A DNA stretch of 64,000 bases from Pseudomonas sp. UBA1879 (GTDB taxonomy: Bacteria > Pseudomonadota > Gammaproteobacteria > Pseudomonadales > Pseudomonadaceae): positions 62,001-126,000 of the forward strand of contig NZ_DDHJ01000001.1 of NCBI RefSeq assembly GCF_002338065.1. Direction: 5' to 3'. Below are positions 34,472 to 44,178 of the stretch, in pieces. The number at the start of each line of letters is the position of its first letter. The first letter of the stretch is position 1. The notes beneath the pieces were generated by a model. That model was not told the origin of the DNA. It saw nothing but the letters and a program-made list of their open reading frames with translations, and made no database searches. The translations under genes were made by a program, and so were the position numbers.

Positions 34472-37426
34472 TCACGGGATTTCTTTCAAGCCCATCAGGT
34501 TTAGCGCCTTCCTCAACTCGTCGATGCTCTGGAAACGCCGTCCACTGATCATGGGCCACTCAGCGCGCTGAATGTACACATCCGTGCCCTCGACCCTGAT
34601 CGGCGTGTGTACCAGCGAACCGCCCCGACTGCGGTGGATCAGTTCCGAGGCGTCACCCGCCTGTTGAATCGCGAAGTTGCCAGGGTTGCGTAAGCGCGAT
34701 TCCATAGAGACCGGGGTTGTGGAGGGAATGCGCTGGCAACCCGGCACAGTCATGCGCAGACGAATATCGCCTTTGACAGTGCCGGCGGGTCGCCCCAACG
34801 CGTCGACGACTTCTTCTCCAGGGTCGATGGAGTAACCGATCGGCTCGCCGGGAGGTACGTCCGTGATGCGCAGGCCGATGACGCCTTCCAGTTCCGCCAC
34901 ACCTGCGGCGCCGTTCATGGTGTTGACGTGGGCATTGCCCACCAGTGCGATCCATTTGCCGCTGCCCAGCGCTGCCTGATCCGCTCGGATGACGGTGTCA
35001 GCGAAGTAATTCATCATTTTCAGGCGCACGTTGTCGGCGGGATCGGGCAGGCCAGCGGTGCGGTAGCTGGCGATGCAGTCAATGGCGCGGATTCTCATAC
35101 GGTGCGTGTTGGCCGTCTTGACCAGATTCAAAAAGGTGTACCGCCCGGTTTTATCAGTGAAATGCCCCCGGTCCAGATCCTGCAGATACGTGTGCAACGC
35201 TTCGGGCATTTCACCGGTCCGCGCGAACGCATCCAGGTCAGCCTGGTGCAGGTCAGTGAGCAGGTGTTCCATGTAGAGCGTGTTGACGTTCTGTTTGGCC
35301 AGCACACTCATGTTGTCGATCAGAAACTGCTTGCTTGCCACGCTGTTGTGGCTTTCACCGATCACCAATCCCCGCGCTTGCTCATAGAGCTGCTTGAGCG
35401 CCGTTTTGGGCGAGGCATTCGCCGCGATCAGCGGCATCGCCGGACGATCAGGCAAATGCAGGTCAGCGTAGAACGCGTTCACGTCCTTCAGCAGGCGCTG
35501 GCGAACCACGAAAAATTGATCGATAGGATCGTTTGGGGTCAGGGAGAAGTAGCGCCCACTGAACGGTTTGTCACTGGGGGATTCCACCCGTGCACGCAAC
35601 CCTTCCCGCGTGTCGGGCGGCATATCGTACGGGGTGGGCAATGCCGGTTCAGGGGCGGCGGCAGGAACGCGACGGCCGGCCAGTTTTCCCGGTACGCCTC
35701 CGCCACCGCGCAGGCCTCGGGTAGGTAGGGTCTCCCATGCGCCCGCGTCGTTCAGCCGCACCGGCAGGTTGCGAGAGAACGAAAAGGGGTTTTCCGGATC
35801 GACGATGACCCAGCTGTTCAGGTCCTTGATGTAGCGAACCTGATACGCGACGTCGTTGATTGCAATGAATGTCTGGCCATTCGCGGAGAGGTAAATGCCT
35901 CGCATCCAGCCTTCCGTGGGCGGCGGCGCGTAGCTGTCCAGCAGCTCGTTGGTCTCGAAGGATGTCAGTGGGTGGGACGTTTCTGCCTGCTCGGCAGTGC
36001 TAGAAGGCGGGACGTCCGGTGCGCCGGCAGACAGGGTTTCGTTGTCCGGTATTTCGGGCAAGGTGACAGGCTCGTCGCTCACAGGCAACTCAGGTAACTC
36101 AGGCAACTCAGGCAGTCCCGGCGCCGCGGCTTGCACGAGGAACAGCGCATTGAACAGCACATCGACGCTACCGAAGATCGCCCCGATCACGCCGTTTTTA
36201 CGTTCGGCGGTGGTGTGCCCATGTATCGCCCGATCGATGTTCAGACCCACGTCTGCCAGGCCCGCACCAACGGCTGCCAGGGCAATCGGCCAGTCGAGGG
36301 CAGCCAGCGCACCGAAGGTCTTGCCGAATGCTTTCAGGTAGCCCATCCACATTTGCTTGCGCAGCTCGCCATTGCCGTGCAGGGAGAATTCAGCATCGGC
36401 CTCCATGCGCGCGCGTGTCGCGTCGCGCAGATGGGTGAATGGGTCGCCGTCGATTGGACGGGCTTTGCGGTTAATCACCGACTGCGAATGCGGCCCCCAG
36501 TGGCTGAACATCAGGTCCAGCGCGTGGTGGAGGCCGGTCTGATGGCTATTTTCGGCGTGCGTGGAAAGGGCAAAGTGCGCCATGAACCGCCCGCGGTTGT
36601 CGACCTCGTTGGTGTGGGTCATCAGCCACCACTGCAGGTCGTCCGGGGTGTCGAAGACGTGAAAGGCATGGACGTCACCCGGTACGTAGAGAAACTGCCG
36701 GCCACTGTCCTCGACGATGCGCAGGATGTCGCTCGCTTCGTATCCTGCGATGTCCAGCTGCGCCACATGCACACCAGCCGCCAGCGACGCCGGCGATTGC
36801 AGCATGGCCAATGTGATCGGTTGGCTGACGTCCAGGTTTAGCGCCTTCATCAGTGCATTGAACTGCTCCGACGTCAGGGCGTTGCTTTGACGATCTTCAA
36901 CGGCTTTGGCGATGAAGTTGGCTTTCGCCAGTGTCCGGAAATCATCGGCACAGTCGCGCCAGAAGGCGGTTAGCTTGTCGTTGAACCGGGTTTTGAAATC
37001 CAGCGCCCAGAAGTCGCGCATCACGTCGACGGGCAGCAAGCGCACTTCGTTGGTTTCGTTGAAGACATCAGCGTCCGGACCTGCGGTGTAAAAGCCGCTC
37101 AGGGTTTGCAAGGCATCGGCACTATCCTGGGCCTCGACACTGAAACGGCGCATGACCAGTTGCGGCAGCGTCAGTGACTCGACCGGTTTATCAAGGTGTT
37201 CCCAGCCGTTGAATGTGCGCGGACTGCTCTCGCTGCGGTCGAAGCGATGCCAGTACACCGCGTCCGGTTCCAATGCGCCAAGGCCGTACTGGTTCAATAT
37301 GTCCCTGGCGGCCTCGCGGGCCATTTCGCGCAGGTCGGGACACGCGTCGACCACCTTGTGGATGAGCGCGTCCAGCGCCTGGCGGTCTGCGCTGATCGCC
37401 GGGGTGTCAGTGATGATGGAAAGCAT
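34472..37426 (-). CDS. Large membrane-targeted toxin/effector-like protein with C-terminal TIKI/ChaN/EreA-like domain
   Basis: A 984-residue protein (start Met 37426; upstream Mets add non-conserved residues and the downstream paralogue starts at this point). I recognise the class as the Pseudomonas 'dermonecrotic toxin-like/membrane-targeted effector' proteins. The N-terminal helical region (1-370) is followed by two hydrophobic segments (about 372-396 and 412-435), a Pro-rich linker with a PEL repeat, and a middle beta-rich region (about 505-600). The C-terminal domain carries GESHN at 690-694, YMEH at 718-721 and LVGNAH at 828-833, the Glu/His pattern of the TIKI/ChaN/EreA/PMT-C2 superfamily. 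There is no signal peptide. Secretion route and target are unknown; no immunity-like gene, VgrG, hrp box or chaperone is visible next to it. Confidence 0.7.
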   Translation of the reverse strand: MLSIITDTPAISADRQALDALIHKVVDACPDLREMAREAARDILNQYGLGALEPDAVYWHRFDRSESSPRTFNGWEHLDKPVESLTLPQLVMRRFSVEAQDSADALQTLSGFYTAGPDADVFNETNEVRLLPVDVMRDFWALDFKTRFNDKLTAFWRDCADDFRTLAKANFIAKAVEDRQSNALTSEQFNALMKALNLDVSQPITLAMLQSPASLAAGVHVAQLDIAGYEASDILRIVEDSGRQFLYVPGDVHAFHVFDTPDDLQWWLMTHTNEVDNRGRFMAHFALSTHAENSHQTGLHHALDLMFSHWGPHSQSVINRKARPIDGDPFTHLRDATRARMEADAEFSLHGNGELRKQMWMGYLKAFGKTFGALAALDWPIALAAVGAGLADVGLNIDRAIHGHTTAERKNGVIGAIFGSVDVLFNALFLVQAAAPGLPELPELPELPVSDEPVTLPEIPDNETLSAGAPDVPPSSTAEQAETSHPLTSFETNELLDSYAPPPTEGWMRGIYLSANGQTFIAINDVAYQVRYIKDLNSWVIVDPENPFSFSRNLPVRLNDAGAWETLPTRGLRGGGGVPGKLAGRRVPAAAPEPALPTPYDMPPDTREGLRARVESPSDKPFSGRYFSLTPNDPIDQFFVVRQRLLKDVNAFYADLHLPDRPAMPLIAANASPKTALKQLYEQARGLVIGESHNSVASKQFLIDNMSVLAKQNVNTLYMEHLLTDLHQADLDAFARTGEMPEALHTYLQDLDRGHFTDKTGRYTFLNLVKTANTHRMRIRAIDCIASYRTAGLPDPADNVRLKMMNYFADTVIRADQAALGSGKWIALVGNAHVNTMNGAAGVAELEGVIGLRITDVPPGEPIGYSIDPGEEVVDALGRPAGTVKGDIRLRMTVPGCQRIPSTTPVSMESRLRNPGNFAIQQAGDASELIHRSRGGSLVHTPIRVEGTDVYIQRAEWPMISGRRFQSIDELRKALNLMGLKEIP

Positions 37427-37514
37427 GATCGTCGTCCGTGATGAATGAGTCTTGAGCTTCCCGGTTTTCATCACACTGTGGGTGTTAGATATGTATTTTC
37501 CACGCCTCTTCAGA

Positions 37515-37543
37515 ACCGGACGCGACGTCCACGTGCGTCCGGT
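37515..37543 (-). other. Hairpin between the two toxin-like genes
   Basis: ACCGGACGC (37515-37523) and GCGTCCGGT (37535-37543) make a perfect 9-bp stem with an 11-base loop, 14 bp after the end of the broken paralogue. There is no U-tract, so it may be a weak or Rho-assisted terminator. Confidence 0.4.
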
Positions 37544-37557
37544 CAGCCACAGGGTGT

Positions 37558-39861
37558 TCACGTCAAGCCTGTCAGCTTGAGGGCAAAGGCGAGTTCTTCG
37601 AAGCTGTCGAAGCGGCGCCCGCTGATCAGCGGCCAGTCGGGACTCTGGAGAGTCAGGTGCTCATCGCTCACCGTGATGGGCAGGTACGTCACCACCCCTT
37701 TCTGGTTCTTGTAAATCAGCAGCGGCGAGTCGCCCGAGCGCTGGATCGCGAAGTTGCCAGGGCGTCGCAGGCGATAGCCCAACGACGTGGGGGTGCGCAA
37801 GAAATGAGTGCGCACGTCCGTCGTCACCTTCTGTAATCGCAGGTCGCTTTGGACCCTCCCGGCCGGGGCGCCCATGGCCGTCAATACGTCCTCGCCGGGG
37901 TCAGGTTCGAAACCGGTGACGCCGCCTTCCGGCACATCCCGGATGCGCAACCCCATCACACCTTCGATTTCCGCCACCCCGGGCACGCCTTTGAAGGCAT
38001 TGGCGTGGGCATTGCCCACCAGTGCAATCCATTTGCCCCCTGCACGTGCCGGTGCATCCGCGGCCATCACCGTGTGTACGAAATAATTCATGATCTTCAG
38101 CCGCACGTTGCGTTCAGGATCAGGCAGACCTGCGACGCGATAACTCGCCATGCAGTCGATCGCGCGAATGCGCACGCCATACTTCTGCGCCGTGCGCACC
38201 AGATTCTGGAAGGTGTAAGTGCCTGTCGAGTCGGTGAAGTGGCCCCAGTCCAGGTCTTCGAGATAGGCCTTGAGCGGTGCCGGCATGCGACCGGTCCTGG
38301 CGAACGTGTCCAATTCGGCCTGATGCAGATCGGTCAATACATGTTCCAGGTAGAGCGTGCGCACATCGGCGAGCAATTCGTTGCTGCGGAATGAAAGGAT
38401 TCCCTCGGTGGTTTCATCAGTGGGCGCCGCTTCTGGAACGCTGGCCTCGATCTCTTTCAATGGCGGAATTCACGTCGGTTCAGGCAGGTCCGCGATGGGC
38501 GGCGCCGCAACGGGTGTCGCGGGCGTTTGATCGGCGACGACGGTTTTCAATTCAGGTGTCGCCGCAGACAGCAGGAAAACGCTGTTGAACAACACGTCGA
38601 TGCTGCTCAGGACAGCGCCCACCACGCCATTCTTTCGCTCGGCCGTGGTATACCCATGGATCGCCTGATCAATGTTCAAGCCGACATCGGCAAGCCCCGC
38701 GCCCACAGCCGCCAGCGCGACAGGCCAGTCCAGCGCCGCAAGCGCGCCGAAGGTCTGGCCGAAGGCTTTCAAATGACCCATCCACATCTGCTTGCGCAGT
38801 TCGCCATTGGAATGAAGGGCATAGTCGGCGTCCGCTTGCATGCGGCTTCGCATGCAGTCGCGTAAATGGGTGAACGGGTCATCCGCCACGGTCTGGTCGT
38901 TGCGATTGACCACCTTCAGGGTGTTCGGGCCCCAGTGACTGAACATCATGTCCAGTGCGTGATTCAGGCCCGCAGCGTGATCACGTTCGGCGTGCTGGGC
39001 GAGCGGAAAGTGCGACATGAAACGGGCGCGATTGGTCGGCTGATTCGTCTGAGTCATCAGCCACCCCTGCAAATCATCGGGGGTGTCGAACACCTGAAAG
39101 GCATTGACCTCGCCAGGCATATAGAGAAACTGACGGCCACCAGGCTCGATGATGCGCAGCATGTCGGTGGCTTCGTAGCCAGCGATGTCGAGCTTGGCAA
39201 TCCGCACCCCGGCCTGGTGCCTGCTGTCGGCTTGCAACGCCATGAGGGTGACGGGTTTCATCGGGTTGATGCCGAGCGCCATCATCAGCGAGCTGAATTG
39301 TTCGTCGTCAAGGTGATGGTGGCGATGGTCCTCGATGGCCTTGGCGATGAAATTGGCTTTCACCAAGGTTCTGAAATCGTCCGCGCAGGTCTGCCAGAAG
39401 CTGGACAGTTGCGTGTTGAATCGGGTTTTGAAATCCAGGGTCCAGAAGGCCTCCAACACATCTTGAGGCAAGAGCCGCACTTCATTGGCTTCGTCGTAGG
39501 CCTGGGCCTCAGGGCCTTCGGTGTAGAAACCGCTCATGGCCTGTAGGTCGTCTTCGGCGTCCTGATCATTGGCATTGAAGCGGCGCATGACCAGTTGCGG
39601 CAGCGTCAGGGATTCGATGGGCGTGTCCAGATGTTCCCAGCCGTTGAACGTCAGCGTGCTGCTTTCGGTACGGTCGAAACGGTGCCAGTAGACCGTGTCC
39701 GGTTCCAGATCGCCGAGGCCGTGCTTGCTCAGGATTTCGGTGGCGGCCACGCGTGCCATCTGACGCATGTCGGGACAGGCATCGGTCACTTTTCGGCCGA
39801 TCGCATGGAGCGTTTGCCGGTCTGCGCTCAACGCAGCGGTGTCTTGGGGAAAGGGAGGCAT
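37558..39861 (-). pseudogene. Broken paralogue of the membrane-targeted toxin (in-frame stop plus internal deletion)
   Basis: The first 463 codons (39861 down to 38473) align along their length with the intact neighbour, including WHRFDR, the FNGWEHLD segment, MWMGHLKAFGQTFGALAALD and both hydrophobic segments. A TGA at 38472-38470 ends this frame after DLPEPT, yet the same frame continues (IPPLKEIEASV...) to 37558. The continuation joins SFRSNELL directly to VRTLYLEH: the intact protein has about 216 residues between these points, including the GESHN motif. The remaining LVGNAHANAF and C-terminal tail are conserved. The active site is therefore incomplete even with readthrough. The second half could be expressed from a TTG at 38460. 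Upstream sequence is shared with the intact copy, so this is a tandem duplication. Confidence 0.8.
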
Positions 39862-40043
39862 GATCGTCGTCCTTGATGGATGAACGATGAGCTTCCCGGT
39901 CTGCGTGACTGAATTGGTACTAAATATGTACCGCAGCCACTGCTTGCTTATCTTACTGTAATCGCCTGTGTATCGTATCGGCCCCTTACACCTGCTCGCG
40001 TTCGCGACGTTGTTCTGTTTCCGTTGCTTGAGGTTTTGTGCTG

Positions 40044-41417
40044 ATGTCCTTCACTCGTCGACAAGTTCTCGGAGGTCTGGCAGGTCTCGCCGTGGTCGGG
40101 CTGGGGGCCGGCGGCGTTTCGCGGTATTGGCTCGGCAGGTCCGGGCCGGGGGAGGGGCACGACTACGAATTGATCGCCGCGCCACTGGACACGGAGCTGG
40201 TGGCCGGCCACCAGACCCCGGCCTGGGCCTTCGGCGGCTCGGCGCCCGGGACCGAGTTGCGGGTTCGCCAGGGCGAATGGCTGCGGGTGCGCTTCATCAA
40301 TCGATTGCCGGTCGAGACCACGATTCATTGGCACGGCATTCGCCTGCCGCTGGAAATGGACGGCGTGCCGTACGTGTCGCAGTTGCCGGTCAAACCGGGC
40401 GAATACTTCGACTATGTGTTTCGCGTTCCGGATGCGGGCAGCTACTGGTATCACCCCCACGTCAGCAGCAGCGAGCAGTTGGGGCGGGGCCTGGTCGGGC
40501 CGCTGATCGTCGAAGAACGCGAGCCTACGGGCTTTTTGCATGAACGCGTGGTCAATCTGAAGAGCTGGCATGTGGACGAGCAGGGCGCGTTCACTGACTT
40601 CAGCGTCACCCGTGAGGCGGCGCGCGAAGGGACGGCGGGGCGGCTGTCCACCATCAATGGTGTGCCCCAAGGCGTCATCGAACTGCCCGCGGGACAGATC
40701 ACTCGGGTGCGCATTCTCAACCTCGACAACACCGTCACCTATCGCCTGAACCTGCCGGATACCGAGGCGATGATTTACGCACTGGACGGCAATCCGATCA
40801 AACCGAGACCCTTGGGCAAGGATTACTGGCTGGGCCCGGGCATGCGCATCTGTCTGGCGATCAAGGCGCCCGCCGCCGGTGAAGAACTGTCATTGCGCAA
40901 CGGGCCCGTGCGCCTGGGGACATTCCGTTCAGTAGCGAACCACGACGCTCCGGGCGAGTGGCCTCCGGCATTGCCTGCCAATCCGGTGGCCGAACCTGAC
41001 CTGGCGAACGCAGAAAAACTCAACTTCAATTTCGAATGGGCGGGAGCGGTGTCGGTCAATGTCGACAACGGACAGCCGCCGAGCCTGTGGCAAATCAACG
41101 GCCAGGCATGGGACATCAACGACAAGACCTGCGCCGACCGCCCCATCGCCAAATTGCAAAAGGGCAAGAGCTACCTTTTCGAACTGAAGAACATGACCCA
41201 GTACCAGCACCCCATTCACCTGCACGGCATGACGTTCAAAGTCATCGCGTCCAATCGCAAAGAGGTGGTTCCTTATTTCACCGATACCTACCTGTTAGGC
41301 CGAAACGAGCGCGCACGGGTCGCTCTGGTAGCGGATAATCCCGGCGTGTGGATGTTCCACTGCCATGTGGTCGATCACATGGAAACCGGTCTTATGGCAG
41401 CTATCGAGGTTTCGTAA
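40044..41417 (+). CDS. cumA: Multicopper oxidase CumA
   Basis: A 457-residue periplasmic multicopper oxidase. It has a Tat signal (SFTRRQVLGGLAGLAVVGLG). The copper motifs are TIHWHGIRLP, YWYHPHVSSSEQ, HPIHLHGMTF and the type 1/trinuclear segment HCHVVDHMETGLM. CumA was linked to Mn(II) oxidation in P. putida GB-1, although later work showed it is not essential for that; its real substrate is uncertain. The start is Met 40044, directly before the twin arginines. It overlaps tadA by one base. Confidence 0.92.
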   Translation: MSFTRRQVLGGLAGLAVVGLGAGGVSRYWLGRSGPGEGHDYELIAAPLDTELVAGHQTPAWAFGGSAPGTELRVRQGEWLRVRFINRLPVETTIHWHGIRLPLEMDGVPYVSQLPVKPGEYFDYVFRVPDAGSYWYHPHVSSSEQLGRGLVGPLIVEEREPTGFLHERVVNLKSWHVDEQGAFTDFSVTREAAREGTAGRLSTINGVPQGVIELPAGQITRVRILNLDNTVTYRLNLPDTEAMIYALDGNPIKPRPLGKDYWLGPGMRICLAIKAPAAGEELSLRNGPVRLGTFRSVANHDAPGEWPPALPANPVAEPDLANAEKLNFNFEWAGAVSVNVDNGQPPSLWQINGQAWDINDKTCADRPIAKLQKGKSYLFELKNMTQYQHPIHLHGMTFKVIASNRKEVVPYFTDTYLLGRNERARVALVADNPGVWMFHCHVVDHMETGLMAAIEVS

Positions 41418-41899
41418 TGCGGCAGCCGCAAATCATTGATCGCAGCCGTGATCAGCATTTCATGCGCGAGGCCCTGGCGCTGGCCGCCGAGGGGGCGATG
41501 CTGGGCGAGGTGCCGGTGGGCGCCGTGGTGGTTCACGACGGCGTGATCATTGGCCGCGGCTATAACTGCCCCATCAGCGGCAGCGACCCCAGCGCCCACG
41601 CCGAAATGGTCGCCATTCGCGCGGCCGCGCGGGCAATGAGCAACTACCGCCTGCCCGGCAGCACGCTTTACGTCACCCTGGAGCCGTGCAGCATGTGCGC
41701 GGGTTTGATCGTGCATTCGCGCATCGCCCGCGTGGTCTACGGTGCGACCGAACCCAAGGCAGGTGTGGTGCAGAGCCAGGGAGAGTTCTTCACCCAGCCG
41801 TTTCTCAACCATCGGGTACTGTTCGAAGGCGGGGTGCTCAGCGAGGAGTGCGGGACAATGCTGAGCGAGTTTTTCAGGATGAGAAGGGCGAAAGGGTAG
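41417..41899 (+). CDS. tadA: tRNA-specific adenosine deaminase TadA
   Basis: A 160-residue Zn deaminase that converts A34 to inosine in the anticodon of tRNA-Arg(ACG). The active site is HAEMVAIR (Zn-binding His and proton-shuttling Glu) and PCSMCAG (Zn cysteines). The start is ATG 41417, overlapping the cumA stop (TAATG), so translation is coupled. Confidence 0.95.
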   Translation: MRQPQIIDRSRDQHFMREALALAAEGAMLGEVPVGAVVVHDGVIIGRGYNCPISGSDPSAHAEMVAIRAAARAMSNYRLPGSTLYVTLEPCSMCAGLIVHSRIARVVYGATEPKAGVVQSQGEFFTQPFLNHRVLFEGGVLSEECGTMLSEFFRMRRAKG

Positions 41900-41947
41900 A
41901 GGGCGCGGGATCGCCAAATCCTGACACACCGCCTTCTTTGTACCAAC

Positions 41948-42477
41948 GGAGGAACGACGGCCGCGAAGGCGGTGGGTCAGGTGTGGGGGAGTCGTTTGGC
42001 GCGACGCTTCGCTGCCGTCGTACCTCCGGCGGCTCCTACAGGATGTGTGTTGAACGGGATTTCGGTGACCGGCGTTGCAGCGCCGGTTCGGTGGTAAATC
42101 GAGGGTTTTTGGCCACCGCGGAATGTGTGTCGAACGGGATTTCAGTGACCGGCAGTGGATCGTCGATTTGGCGTGAATCGAGAGTCTTCGGCCGCCACCG
42201 CAGCTGTAGGAGCCGCCGGAGGAACGACGGCCGCGAAGGCGGTGGGTCAGCTGCGGGGAGTCGTTTGGCGCGACGCTTCGCTGCCGTCGTGCCTCCGGTG
42301 GCTCCTATGGAAGATGTGTTGAACGCAACTTGGGTGACCGGCACAGATCGCCAATTTGGCGCGAATCGAGAGTCTTCGGCCACCACCGCAGCTGTAGGAG
42401 CCGCCGGAGGGACGACGGCCGCGAAGGCGGTGGGTCAGTTGCGGGGAGTCGTTTGGCGCGACGCTTAGCTGCCGTCC
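41948..42477. repeat. Three-copy long repeat array downstream of tadA
   Basis: Three copies of an about 72-100-bp unit start at 41948, 42218 and 42406. Each opens GGAGGAACGACGGCCGCGAA (third copy GGAGGGACG) and continues through GGTGGGTCA, GGGAGTCGTTTGGCGCGACG and CTGCCGTC. Between them is a second repeated block, TGTGTTGAACG...GGTGACCGG then GCGAATCGAGAGTCTTCGGC and CACCGCAGCTGTAGGAGCCG. Unit ends (GGAGCCGCCGGAGG and CCTCCGGTGGCTCC) are inverted, so each unit can fold as a long hairpin. No transposase or believable gene lies in the 650-bp gap. Confidence 0.85.
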
Positions 42478-42553
42478 GATTACCCACCTTTGGGAGGTGC
42501 TCCGCTATGACCAGCATTGGCGATCCATGCAACCACGGAATTGCCGCGAAAGC

Positions 42554-44014
42554 TCAAAGCGGCGCCTTGTCTTCCGGCGGTTTGGTCTTGTCCACGCCCG
42601 GCACGTGCAACGAGCCTTCTACCACCTGACTGCCTTCCAGCTGAGGCTGCGTGACCCACGTCAGGATGTCGTAATACCGACGGATGTTGGCCACGAAGCT
42701 GACCGGCTCGCCGCCTCGGGCGTAGCCGTAGCGGGTCTTGCTGTACCACTTTTTCTGAGAGAGACGGGGCAGCATCTTCTTCACGTCGAGCCACTTGTTC
42801 GGGTTCAGCCCTTCGTTCTCTGCCAGCTTGCGCGCATCGTCGAGGTGCCCGGTGCCGATGTTGTAGGACGCCAGTGCGAGCCATGTGCGATCTGGCTCTT
42901 GAATCGTGTCATCCAACTGTTCTTTCACATAGGCGAAATATTTGGCGCCGCCTTGAATGCTCTGTTTCGCGTCCAGCCGGTTGGTCACCCCCATGGCCTG
43001 CGCCGTGCTTTGCGTCAGCATCATCAGCCCGCGCACGCCGGTCTTGGACGTCACAGCCGGTTGCCAGAGGGATTCCTGATAGCCGATGGCCGCCAGCAAA
43101 CGCCAGTCCACCTGTTCTGCCTTGGCAGCAGACTGGAAATGTTTCTCATACTTGGGCAATCGCTCCTGCAAATGCTGGGCGAAGGTGTAAGCGCCGACAT
43201 AGCCGAGCACGTCCACATGCCCGTAATAGCGGTCTTTGAGGCGCTGGAGCATGCCGTTTTTCTGCATTTTGTCGAGGAAGGCGTTGATCTCGTTCAGCAA
43301 GCTGTTGTCATCGCCCAGCGCGACGGCCCAACGCTGATCGCGTCCATCGCCGAGATCGAAGGCCACCCGTACATTGGGGAAATACACCTGATTCATGGCG
43401 AGCTCGTTCGAGTCCACGAGCGTGAGATCGATCTGACCTTCGTCCACCATGCGCAACAGGTCGACAACCTCGACCTGATCGGACTCTTCGTAAGTGATGC
43501 CGGGATATTTGACCTTCAGCGCAGCCAACTGCTCGGCGTGGCTGCTGCCCTTGAGCACGAGAATCTTCTTGCCCACCAGATCACCCGGGTCTGTCGGGCG
43601 GTTCTGGCCGTTGCGATAGATCACCTGCGGGGTGACTTCAAGGTAGGAGTGCGAGAAGCGCACCTGCCTGGCGCGGTTGTCGGTGCTGATCAGGCCGGCT
43701 GCTGCCAGGACCGGGCCACCCGGTTTATTCATTTGGTCGAACAGGTCGTCCAGGTTGTCAGCCGTTTCAATCTTCAATTCGACGCCCAGATCGTCGGCGA
43801 AACGCTTGACCAGTTCGTACTCGAAACCGGTTTCACCGTTGCGATCCTGAAAGTACGTGGCGGGGCTGTTGCGGGTGACAACGCGCAGGACGCCATCCTC
43901 CTTGACCCGTTCCAGTGTGTTGGGTTTTTCAACACAGGCGCCGAGCAGCAGGAAGATTCCGGTTGCGATGAGCCACTTGGCACAACGTGGGCGGAAATCT
44001 GATGGGGAAAACAT
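42554..44014 (-). CDS. mltF: Membrane-bound lytic murein transglycosylase F
   Basis: A 486-residue two-domain enzyme. It has a lipoprotein-like signal (LIATGIFLLLGAC, Cys27). The N-terminal half (about 40-265) is an amino-acid-binding-protein (SBP_bac_3) domain that regulates activity. The C-terminal SLT domain has the catalytic Glu in AIGYQESLWQPAV, then GLMMLTQSTAQAMGV and ASYNIGTGHLDDAR. It cleaves peptidoglycan to 1,6-anhydro products at the outer membrane. It is transcribed divergently from purL. Confidence 0.94.
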   Translation of the reverse strand: MFSPSDFRPRCAKWLIATGIFLLLGACVEKPNTLERVKEDGVLRVVTRNSPATYFQDRNGETGFEYELVKRFADDLGVELKIETADNLDDLFDQMNKPGGPVLAAAGLISTDNRARQVRFSHSYLEVTPQVIYRNGQNRPTDPGDLVGKKILVLKGSSHAEQLAALKVKYPGITYEESDQVEVVDLLRMVDEGQIDLTLVDSNELAMNQVYFPNVRVAFDLGDGRDQRWAVALGDDNSLLNEINAFLDKMQKNGMLQRLKDRYYGHVDVLGYVGAYTFAQHLQERLPKYEKHFQSAAKAEQVDWRLLAAIGYQESLWQPAVTSKTGVRGLMMLTQSTAQAMGVTNRLDAKQSIQGGAKYFAYVKEQLDDTIQEPDRTWLALASYNIGTGHLDDARKLAENEGLNPNKWLDVKKMLPRLSQKKWYSKTRYGYARGGEPVSFVANIRRYYDILTWVTQPQLEGSQVVEGSLHVPGVDKTKPPEDKAPL

Positions 44015-44178
44015 CGGTGCAGTATACGCAAAGCGCGCTGACCGCCATATCTCGACAGCGAAGGCGGCGTCTGATAGAGCGCAGGATTTTTATCCTCATC
44101 AATGTAAGAAACCGTCTTGCACCGACATTCGGGCAGTTGTAAGCCTTCGTTTCGGGTGCCGAAAGGTCGTGTTTAGGC

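Noticed and set aside
34472..37426. Type III effector under an hrp box
   Set aside because: No GGAACC-N16-CCAC-type element is seen upstream of either paralogue and there are no hrp/hop neighbours.
41686..42468. Open frame of 260 codons running from tadA through the repeat array
   Set aside because: Starts inside tadA in another frame and reads repeated non-coding units into repetitive Arg/Gly-rich peptide. The repeats are read as palindromic DNA elements, not a repeat protein.
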